Shown here one piece after another: positions 1-6,210 of a stretch of 6,210 bases of DNA. Source of the DNA: Dehalococcoidales bacterium (GTDB lineage Bacteria > Chloroflexota > Dehalococcoidia > Dehalococcoidales > Fen-1064); assembly GCA_016929875.1 (NCBI GenBank), contig JAFGHZ010000067.1:1-6210 (forward strand), in the 5' to 3' direction. The notes beneath the pieces are model-generated. The model was given only the letters and a program-made list of their open reading frames with translations. It did not search any database and was not told where the DNA came from. The position numbers were made by a program, and so were the translations under genes. Every line of letters starts with the position of its first letter. The stretch's first letter is position 1.

Positions 1-2428
1 CTTCGTAGCGCTGGAAGAGGACGCCTGCCTCTCTGGCCCTGGTGTAATATTGCTCCTTGAAGCCGTATGTCATAATGTCCCGGTTCAAGATGAACACCTG
101 TGTGTCCGGGCTTTGTTCTTTAATCTTGAGGGCGTTGGTGATTGCTTCGGTACAGCATATACGGCTGCAGTAAGGGTGCGTGCTGTTCCGTGAGCCGACG
201 CATTGAATCATCACGATTGTCGAAGCTTTTTCTAATTTCCCTTCCGCCAGTCGCTTTTGGAGTTCGCGCTGGGTGATGACTCTCCTATCCTTACCGTAGA
301 GGTACTCGGTGGGCTGGTAATCTTTGGCGCCGGTAGCAATGATAATTGTGCCGTACGTCGTCTCGGTGATTTTGCCGTCGGCGGATTTTATCTGCGCCTT
401 GTAATTACCGACGTTTCCGCTGACGCCGCCCACCTCACTGTTAAAATTGATTTTTACTTTCTTATTGTTCTTAACTTTTTCGATGATGCCCTGCACGAAT
501 GCCTGCGGGTTGTCGAAATAAACCTGGCGGCTGTGCCCGCCGATTTCGTCGGATTTCTCCACAATATCGGCTTCGAAGCCCTGCTCCGCGAGGAATAGGG
601 CGGAGGTCAGTCCGGAGATACCGCCGCCGATGACCAGGCACTTCGGGGTAATTGCCGCTACCGGTGTCGTGAGGTGCTCCTGTACTTTAAGACGGTCGAC
701 TGCCATTGCCAGTATGCTCCGGGCTTTGGCGGTTGCTAACTCCTGTTTATCCTTATGCACCCAGGCAAGCTGTTCTCTGAAGTTGACCAATTGCCACATC
801 GAGGCATCAATACCGACTTCGTTCAGCGTGTCGTTAAAGAGACGATAATAATGATAAGGAGCGCAAGCCGCTATGACGACGCGGTTGGCGCCTGCTTTTG
901 TGACAGACTCCTTGATTTTCTCAAGGCTTTCTTTCAGGCAGAGGAAACCCCCATCCTCGACTGCTACCACGTTCGGTAATTTCCTAGCGGATGTCAATGT
1001 CTTTTCAAAGTCTATGACACCGCCGATTTCTTCACCGCAACGACAGACGAAGATGGCGATTTTAGCTTCTTCGTCTTGGTCGGCTTTACGCTCTTGCCCT
1101 GATTTTTTGTTTTCTGCCTTGTGCCGTGCCGTTGAAATGATAGCGGCGGCTTCGCAGGCGGCGGCGCTCGACTTGAGTACGGTTTCGCAAATGTCCGAAG
1201 GTCCCGATGCTGACCCGCTGACGAAAATGCCGCTGTGAGAAGTACGGACAGGATAGAATTCGGGCGTTTCTACGAAGCCCCACTGGTTGGTGCGGATGTC
1301 CAGTACTTTCCCGAGTTCTGCGACCTGAGGTGAGGGGCATTGTGCGGCTGACAGCACTACCATCTCGTATTCGCTGCTGATTGACTTGCCGTCTTCGGCA
1401 CGTGCCAGCAGGAACAGGCTTTTTGATTTCGGGTTTTCTCTGATGCGCGAGACGCGGCACCTGGCAAATTTCACTCCGGCATCCTGTGCCTGGAGCTGGT
1501 AACGGTAGTAATCTTTGCCGAAGGCGCGGATGTCCATATAAAAGATGGTAACTTCCGTGTCCGGGTACTGCTTTTTGAGCAGGATGCTTTCCTTGAGAGC
1601 ATACATACAGCAGACTTCACTGCAGTAGCCCCGTTCCGAGTCCCTGCTACCTACACACTGTAAGAAGGCGATTTTCCTCGGGGCTTTTTTATCGGAAGGC
1701 CGGAGAAGTTTGCCTCCGGTCGGGCCAGCGTTTGCCAGTAATCGTTCCAGCTGGATATTGGTGACGACATTGGTGTAACGGCCGTAGCCGTATTGTCCCA
1801 TACCGGTGACATCGCACTCGCTCGAACCGCTGGAAACTACCACCGCGCCGACGGCTAATTCTCTTTTCGTATCGGGCATATCGAGGTCGATTGCCTTCGT
1901 CGGGCAGACGACCGCGCACTTGCCGCATTTCGTGCAGTTTTCATAATCGATGGTATATACGTTCGGCACCGCCTGGGGGTTACGGACGTAAATTGCTTTG
2001 CGTTTCTGTAAACTGCGGTTGAATTCATCGTCGACTTCGACCGGGCAGACCCCGGCGCAGAGTCCGCAGGCGGTACATTTTTCTTCGATTACCCGGCGGG
2101 ATTTGATGTTCAAAGTCGCTTTGAAATTTCCCGGTTCGCCGGTGAGTCTGGCGATACTGGAGTTGGGGATAAGCTCGATGTTCGGGTGCGACAGGTCGCG
2201 GCGGAGACAGAACTGAGAGCAGTCGTCGCGGTCGAATACGGGTAGTAGTTTACATAATTCACACTGGTTGTCAGGGAACCATGTTTCGAGTTGGTACAAT
2301 GTTCCACCGATGCCGGGACTGCGGTCGATAAGATAGACCTTGAAGCCCGATTCGGCAAGGTCGAAGGCAGTTCTGATGCCTCCAACCCCGCCGCCAATCA
2401 CTAAAACAGCTCCGATTTTCTCTTGCAT
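1..2428 (-). CDS. Tandem HdrA fusion protein, two HdrA-like units in one chain (3' partial)
   Basis: I read this frame codon by codon from the ATG at 2428 and found no stop to the window edge: 809 codons, continuing out to the left. Unit A (about 1-430) has a Rossmann GGGVGG at 12-17, a C56-E-L-C59 pair after the WFP motif as in canonical HdrA, an inserted two-cluster ferredoxin (C118/121/124/128 and C165/168/171/175), CVGSRD at 258 and CSEVCC at 269-274. It lacks the HdrA N-terminal domain. A charged Lys/Glu-rich linker (about 431-456) follows. Unit B starts with an HdrA N-terminal domain (457-590; C462, C464, C497, C522), then a Rossmann GGGISG at 601-606, CVGSRN at 743 and CSRICC at 754-759, but has no inserted ferredoxin. 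Whether a C-terminal ferredoxin or MvhD-like domain follows cannot be seen. It sits seven bases after hdrA, so the products probably work in one complex. The substrate is unknown. Confidence 0.93.
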   Translation of the reverse strand, partial: MQEKIGAVLVIGGGVGGIRTAFDLAESGFKVYLIDRSPGIGGTLYQLETWFPDNQCELCKLLPVFDRDDCSQFCLRRDLSHPNIELIPNSSIARLTGEPGNFKATLNIKSRRVIEEKCTACGLCAGVCPVEVDDEFNRSLQKRKAIYVRNPQAVPNVYTIDYENCTKCGKCAVVCPTKAIDLDMPDTKRELAVGAVVVSSGSSECDVTGMGQYGYGRYTNVVTNIQLERLLANAGPTGGKLLRPSDKKAPRKIAFLQCVGSRDSERGYCSEVCCMYALKESILLKKQYPDTEVTIFYMDIRAFGKDYYRYQLQAQDAGVKFARCRVSRIRENPKSKSLFLLARAEDGKSISSEYEMVVLSAAQCPSPQVAELGKVLDIRTNQWGFVETPEFYPVRTSHSGIFVSGSASGPSDICETVLKSSAAACEAAAIISTARHKAENKKSGQERKADQDEEAKIAIFVCRCGEEIGGVIDFEKTLTSARKLPNVVAVEDGGFLCLKESLEKIKESVTKAGANRVVIAACAPYHYYRLFNDTLNEVGIDASMWQLVNFREQLAWVHKDKQELATAKARSILAMAVDRLKVQEHLTTPVAAITPKCLVIGGGISGLTSALFLAEQGFEADIVEKSDEIGGHSRQVYFDNPQAFVQGIIEKVKNNKKVKINFNSEVGGVSGNVGNYKAQIKSADGKITETTYGTIIIATGAKDYQPTEYLYGKDRRVITQRELQKRLAEGKLEKASTIVMIQCVGSRNSTHPYCSRICCTEAITNALKIKEQSPDTQVFILNRDIMTYGFKEQYYTRAREAGVLFQRYE

Positions 2429-2437
2429 GGAACTCCT
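2429..2437 (-). promoter_or_regulatory. Ribosome binding site overlapping the stop codon of hdrA
   Basis: On the minus strand the stop TAG (2438-2436) is part of TAGGAG. The AGGAG at 2437-2433 is a strong Shine-Dalgarno sequence four bases before the ATG at 2428. Stop codon and ribosome binding site therefore overlap, which points to translational coupling and fixes the start of the downstream gene. Confidence 0.75.
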
Positions 2438-4424
2438 ATTTAGCTAAACCGGCAAAATCGTTAGTCGCTTCGTCGATGACATCTATCAGTTGTTTATGGG
2501 TAAAATTCTTCAGTTGCATGGCTTTGGAAGGGCAGGTCGCCGCACAGGCGCCGCAGCCTTTGCAAACAGCTTCATTAACATGTGCAATCTTGGTTTTCGG
2601 ATTAACTTCAATTGCACTATAAGCACATATTGGGACGCAGGCACCGCAGCCGGTGCAGACTTCTTCATCGACAAAGGCGGTCGCGGACTCCATTTCTACC
2701 CTGCCCTTGCTGATTAGTTCCAGCGCCCGGGCGGCACCGCCGTCAGCCTGTGAAATAGTGTCGGCGATATCTTTGGGCCCCTGGCAGCACCCGACGGCGA
2801 AAATGCCGTCCAACATCGTACCGACGGGGTCGAGTTTGGGATGTCGTTCCATAAAGAAACCGTCCCCGCTGCGGGCCAGTAAGAAAATCCGTGAAAGGTC
2901 TTCCGCATCGTCGCGCGGTTTTATCGCAACGCTTAATATAACCATATCCACCGGCACTCTTATCATCGAGCCCAGCAGGCTGTCTTCGCAGACGACTACC
3001 AGCTTGCCTTTTTCCTCCTCGGTCAGGGCTTCGGTAGTGACCTGTCCGATTTTGCCCCGGATGAAGCTTACGCCGTCTTCCGAAGCTTTTTTATAAAATT
3101 CCTCGTGCCCTTTGCCGAAACAGCGCATATCGATGTACATCTGGTACACATTAGTATCGGCGCCGAGCTGCTGTTTAATCAGGCGGGCATATTTCAGGCT
3201 GTACATACAGCAAACCCGCGAACAATGCTGGTAGTAATTCTCGTCACGGCTCCCGACACAGTGGGCAATCGCCACGCTTTTCGGCGGCGCTCCGTTTTTC
3301 ATCAAGATTTTGCCGCCGGTGGGCCCTTCGGGGTTCAACATCCGCTCGAATTCAGGAGAAGTGAATACATTATCGAGTTTTCCGTACCCCAATTGGGTAA
3401 TACAGGATGGGTCGAACGTCTCGTAGCCGGTGGATATAATGCAGGAACCGATTTCCGCCTCGATGGTTTTGTTTTTCTGGTTAAAGTCTATCGCTTTTTT
3501 GGGGCAAACCTCTTCACATTTATTACAACTGCCGTCGAGGAAATGTTGACAGTTCTGCCGGTCAATGACGGGTATTTTAGGCGTCGCGTTATTGAAGGGG
3601 ATGTAAATCGCCTTCCGTTTTTTCATACCGTTATCGAGTTCGCTGGGGACTTCCACCGGGCATTGCTCCCAGCACTTGCCGCAGCCATCGCATCTGGTTT
3701 CATCGACACTGCGTGCCTTCTTGTTGATTGTCGCTTTGAAATTTCCGATATAACCGCTGACTTCGGTAATATCGCTGTAAGTTAATAACTCGATGTTCGG
3801 ATTTTCCTGTACCATTTTCATTCTGGGAGCAAGCAGATCCCCGGCAGATTCGAGGTTGGGAAACGTTTTACCAAGTCTTGCCATTCGTCCGCCGATACTG
3901 GGTTCTTTCTCGACCAGATAGACCTTTTCACCGGTGCTGGCGATTTCCAGTGCCGCTTGTATCCCGGCAATTCCTCCGCCGACAATGAGGGTACTCGGAT
4001 TGACGGGAGAGAATTTCGTTTCTAGGGGGTTGCGATAGACCACACGCCTCACACCGGCGGCGATGAGCGCCATCGCTTTTTCGGTGGCCGCTACGTGGTC
4101 GTGGCTGTGCACCCAGCTGCTCAGCTCGCGGATGGTTGCCATCTCACAGAGGTGGGGGTTCAAGCCGGCGTCGACACAGGCGGCGCGGAAGGTTTTCAGA
4201 TGTAAAGTGGGGGAGCAGGAACATACCAGCACGCCGTCCAGTCCCAGCTCTTTAATATCGTTTTTTATCATGTCCTGGCCGGGGTCGGAGCACATGAATT
4301 GATAATGCCGTGCCACCGCGACACGGGGCAAAGAGGCGGCATATTCGGTCGCCTTCGCAACATCGAGGTAACCTGCGATGTTCGACCCGCAGTGACACAC
4401 ATAAACTCCGATTTTTTTATTCAT
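2436..4424 (-). CDS. hdrA: HdrA-like FAD/iron-sulfur protein, complete (662 aa)
   Basis: HdrA is the flavin-bearing core of soluble heterodisulfide-reductase-type complexes, where FAD splits or merges electrons between ferredoxin and other carriers. The length and domain order match canonical HdrA. Residues 1-135 are the N-terminal domain with Cys10, 12, 45, 68 and 70. The FAD Rossmann motif is GGGIAG at 149-154. An inserted ferredoxin has C245/248/251/255 and C292/300/303/307. The FAD domain resumes with CVGSRD at 389 and CSRVCC at 401-406, and closes with CCQGPKDI at 546-553. The C-terminal ferredoxin has C590/593/596/600 and C621/624/627/631. There are 33 cysteines in all. The cysteine pair usual after the KTFP motif is replaced (E192-S-A-G-D196). 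No signal peptide or membrane segment is seen, so it is cytoplasmic. The start is the ATG after AGGGA. Because HdrB/HdrC are not in view, the acceptor is unknown and a methanogen-type CoB/CoM role should not be assumed. Confidence 0.95.
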   Translation of the reverse strand: MNKKIGVYVCHCGSNIAGYLDVAKATEYAASLPRVAVARHYQFMCSDPGQDMIKNDIKELGLDGVLVCSCSPTLHLKTFRAACVDAGLNPHLCEMATIRELSSWVHSHDHVAATEKAMALIAAGVRRVVYRNPLETKFSPVNPSTLIVGGGIAGIQAALEIASTGEKVYLVEKEPSIGGRMARLGKTFPNLESAGDLLAPRMKMVQENPNIELLTYSDITEVSGYIGNFKATINKKARSVDETRCDGCGKCWEQCPVEVPSELDNGMKKRKAIYIPFNNATPKIPVIDRQNCQHFLDGSCNKCEEVCPKKAIDFNQKNKTIEAEIGSCIISTGYETFDPSCITQLGYGKLDNVFTSPEFERMLNPEGPTGGKILMKNGAPPKSVAIAHCVGSRDENYYQHCSRVCCMYSLKYARLIKQQLGADTNVYQMYIDMRCFGKGHEEFYKKASEDGVSFIRGKIGQVTTEALTEEEKGKLVVVCEDSLLGSMIRVPVDMVILSVAIKPRDDAEDLSRIFLLARSGDGFFMERHPKLDPVGTMLDGIFAVGCCQGPKDIADTISQADGGAARALELISKGRVEMESATAFVDEEVCTGCGACVPICAYSAIEVNPKTKIAHVNEAVCKGCGACAATCPSKAMQLKNFTHKQLIDVIDEATNDFAGLAK

Positions 4425-4436
4425 GTTGTCCCTACA
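4425..4436 (-). promoter_or_regulatory. Intergenic gap with weak ribosome binding site for the 662-residue HdrA
   Basis: Between the TAG of the upstream gene and the ATG at 4424 there are only 12 bases. On the minus strand they contain AGGGA (4433-4429), four bases before the ATG. This is a modest Shine-Dalgarno match at short spacing. It supports the ATG at 4424 as start and suggests coupled translation. There is no room for a promoter or terminator. Confidence 0.55.
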
Positions 4437-6210
4437 CTATTCAGCCGTGCTCGTTCCAGCCGTTATTGTCTCCCTCTTTTTTTCAACGCGTGAAATCAGC
4501 GCGATGGCTTTAGCGGCGGCACCGATCGCCTGTGCGACCGTATCCGGGATATCTTTAGGTCCCTGATTACATCCGGCTATGAAAATGCCGTCGGCTATCG
4601 TGCCTATCGTATCCAGTTTATAATGCTTTTCCTGGAAGAAACCGTTCTCGTCGGTTTCAATCCCGAATACCCTGGCGACTTCTCCGGAGTCCTTGCGCGG
4701 CTCTATTGCCACGTTCAAAATGACCATATCTACGGGTAATCTCACCATAGTGCCCAGCAGGGTATCTTCGCAGACGACCACGAGTTTGCCTTTTTCCTCG
4801 TCGGTCCGGGCGATGTCGGTCACCTGTGCGACTTTGCCTCTGATGAAGTTTACGCCTTCGCCGGAGATACGCTTATAAAATTCTTCATAGCTCTTGCCGA
4901 AACAGCGCATGTCGATGTAACACTGGTAAACAGTGGCGCCGGTTTTCTCTCTAATTTGGTGGGCGTGTTTCAGCCCGTACATACAACAAACGCGCGAGCA
5001 GTATTCGTGGTAATTTTTATCGCGGCTGCCGATACAGTGCACGATGGCGGCGCTCGTCGGGGTAGAACCATCTTTAAGTTGTACATGCCCCTCCGTATAG
5101 CCGGTCGAACTTATCATGCGTTCGACTTCCAGGCTGGTATAGACGTTGGGGAATTTCCCGTAGCCGTACTGTGTCATCGGAGTGGGGTCGAACAAATCGT
5201 AACCCGTGGTAACGATAATCGCCCCCACATTCAATTCGACATCCTCGTCCTTCATCTCGTGATGGATTGCCTTGCGTTCGCAGACATCCACACAGGCGAG
5301 GCATTCCGAGCAGACGCCGCAGTTGAGACACCGTTTTGCCTCTTCTATGGCGGATTTTTCATCGAAGCCGAGTTCTACTTCGGTGAAGCCTTTTCGTTCT
5401 TTCGGCTCTAATACCGGCATCGCGGCGCGGGCCTTTTTCACGGCATTCTCTTTATAGACGTCTTGAACACGTGTCCTCGGTTCTTCTCTGCCTGCCTTCA
5501 TATCGACGCCCGCAAAATAGCGGTCGATGGAAATGGCGGCTTCTTTACCGGTCGCGACGACGCTGATGACATCGGCGGGGCCTGAGACGGAATCGCCGCC
5601 CGCGAAAACCCCGTCGATACTTGTCTGCAATGTTATCGGGTCGACTTTTATCGTGCCGAGTCTGGTATATTCCAGCCTGTCCGGTAATCTCGTTTTATCT
5701 ACGGTCTGGCCGATTGCCATGATTACCGTGTCGGCGTTCATTATGAATTCGGAGCCTGCGACGGGTACAGGGCGACGTCTACCGCTGGAATCTGGTTCGC
5801 CGAGTTCCATCTTGATACATTCGACGCCGGTCGCCTTTTCGTTTTCGGTGATGACTCTGGTCGGATTCGTCAGGATGGCTAATTTAATACCTTCATGCTC
5901 GAGTTCTTCGACTTCTTCTGCGGCGGCGGGCATTTCGGCGCGGGAACGGCGGTAAACGACGGTTACTTCTTTAGCGCCGAGGCGGAGAGACACGCGTGCG
6001 GCATCCATCGCGGAGTTGCCGCCGCCCACGACTACTACCTTCTGTCCTAATTCCACCTTCTCGCCGCCGTTGGCACGTTTCAGGAAGCTGATGGCATCCA
6101 TGACCCCTTTGCTTCCTTCACCGGGAATGCCCATCTTCGTTCCGGTACCGGCGCCGGTTGCCATATAAACGGCTCCATAGCCTTGATTTAAAAGGTCTTC
6201 TACATTGGTA
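4437..6210 (-). CDS. GltD/NfnB-type NAD(P)H oxidoreductase fused to the C-terminal half of HdrA (5' partial)
   Basis: This flavin/iron-sulfur oxidoreductase probably passes electrons between NAD(P)H and Fe-S partners. The ATG at 6164 is not the true start: 15 more in-frame codons run to the window edge, and by comparison with GltD-type proteins about 200 or more N-terminal residues are missing. Numbering from that Met, residues 1-217 are the GltD/NfnB part: a nucleotide-binding GGGNSAMDAA at 47-56, the YRRSRAEMPA motif at 71-80 that suggests NADPH, and the FAD motif AGGDS at 188-192. A ferredoxin-like segment follows with cysteines 279, 282, 285, 288, 291 and 295. Residues 310-558 match the second half of an HdrA FAD domain (CIGSRD at 377, CSRVCC at 389-394, GCNQGPKDI at 531-539). 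The C-terminal two-cluster ferredoxin of HdrA is absent. It is 12 bases upstream of a full hdrA, so probably co-transcribed. Function is inferred; the substrate is unknown. Confidence 0.9.
   Translation of the reverse strand, partial: TNVEDLLNQGYGAVYMATGAGTGTKMGIPGEGSKGVMDAISFLKRANGGEKVELGQKVVVVGGGNSAMDAARVSLRLGAKEVTVVYRRSRAEMPAAAEEVEELEHEGIKLAILTNPTRVITENEKATGVECIKMELGEPDSSGRRRPVPVAGSEFIMNADTVIMAIGQTVDKTRLPDRLEYTRLGTIKVDPITLQTSIDGVFAGGDSVSGPADVISVVATGKEAAISIDRYFAGVDMKAGREEPRTRVQDVYKENAVKKARAAMPVLEPKERKGFTEVELGFDEKSAIEEAKRCLNCGVCSECLACVDVCERKAIHHEMKDEDVELNVGAIIVTTGYDLFDPTPMTQYGYGKFPNVYTSLEVERMISSTGYTEGHVQLKDGSTPTSAAIVHCIGSRDKNYHEYCSRVCCMYGLKHAHQIREKTGATVYQCYIDMRCFGKSYEEFYKRISGEGVNFIRGKVAQVTDIARTDEEKGKLVVVCEDTLLGTMVRLPVDMVILNVAIEPRKDSGEVARVFGIETDENGFFQEKHYKLDTIGTIADGIFIAGCNQGPKDIPDTVAQAIGAAAKAIALISRVEKKRETITAGTSTAE

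Noticed and set aside
257..598. Plus-strand open frame of 113 codons at the left side
   Set aside because: It is antisense and in codon register with the tandem HdrA gene, starts at TTG, and has no supporting motif or ribosome binding site.
1086..1928. Minus-strand short open frames at 1086-1460 and 1689-1928 as separate genes or signs of a broken gene
   Set aside because: They are in other frames inside the 809-codon open frame. Reading the main frame shows no stop or frameshift, so there is no pseudogene.
3105..3785. Plus-strand open frame of 226 codons opposite hdrA
   Set aside because: It is codon-aligned antisense to a strongly supported HdrA, encodes no recognisable motif, and its cysteine and glycine pattern simply mirrors the sense gene.
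2436..4424. Assignment of gene 2 as QmoA or QmoB of sulfate reducers
   Set aside because: These are HdrA relatives, but the full N-terminal, inserted-ferredoxin and C-terminal two-cluster layout at 662 residues fits HdrA itself better, and no QmoC or APS reductase gene is visible.
4437..6164. ATG at 6164 as the true start of gene 1
   Set aside because: The frame stays open upstream to the edge, with residues (N-V-E-D-L-L and G-A-V-Y-M-A-T-G) that fit the interior of a GltD-type FAD domain, so the gene is 5' truncated by the window.
1..6210. In-frame TGA (selenocysteine) in the HdrA genes, as in some methanogen HdrA
   Set aside because: No internal TGA occurs in any of the three reading frames; the positions in question hold Cys, Ser or Asp.
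1..6210. CRISPR array, tRNA/rRNA, insertion sequence or terminator hairpin
   Set aside because: The window is essentially all coding with 7- and 12-base gaps; I saw no regular direct repeats, inverted-repeat ends or RNA-gene signatures.

Overview
The window lies inside one tightly packed operon read on the minus strand. It belongs to an anaerobic prokaryote that uses flavin/iron-sulfur electron-transfer complexes of the heterodisulfide-reductase (Hdr) type. Every gene carries HdrA-like modules. Shine-Dalgarno-like sites and a GltD/NfnB-type fusion favour a bacterium, for example a Dehalococcoidia-like Chloroflexota or a Desulfobacterota-like anaerobe. That placement is a guess from gene style only, because no marker gene is present.

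In transcription order (right to left) there are three genes. (1) Gene 1, 4437 to beyond the right edge, is a chimera of a GltD/NfnB-type NAD(P)H:FAD oxidoreductase, a cysteine-rich ferredoxin segment and the C-terminal half of an HdrA FAD domain; its 5' end is missing. (2) Gene 2, 2436-4424, is a complete 662-residue HdrA with N-terminal domain, FAD domain with inserted ferredoxin, and C-terminal two-cluster ferredoxin. (3) Gene 3, from 2428 to beyond the left edge, is open for 809 codons without a stop and is a tandem fusion of two HdrA units; its 3' end is missing. The gaps are 12 and 7 bases, and both upstream genes end in TAG. There is no gene-free stretch, no RNA gene, no mobile element and no recognisable promoter or terminator. 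All plus-strand open frames overlap these genes and look like antisense shadows.

Together the genes encode four HdrA-type FAD units in three polypeptides, one of them joined to a pyridine-nucleotide-binding domain. The simplest inference is a soluble complex moving electrons between NAD(P)H, ferredoxin-like clusters and an unseen acceptor, possibly by flavin-based bifurcation or confurcation. Its substrate cannot be told from this window. The usual partners (HdrB/HdrC, MvhD, a hydrogenase or formate dehydrogenase) are not visible here and may lie outside.

The points most worth a second look are the tandem HdrA of gene 3, the loss in gene 2 of a cysteine pair that HdrA normally keeps, the NAD(P)H-HdrA chimera, and the fact that genes 1 and 2 are in the same reading frame separated by a single amber codon.
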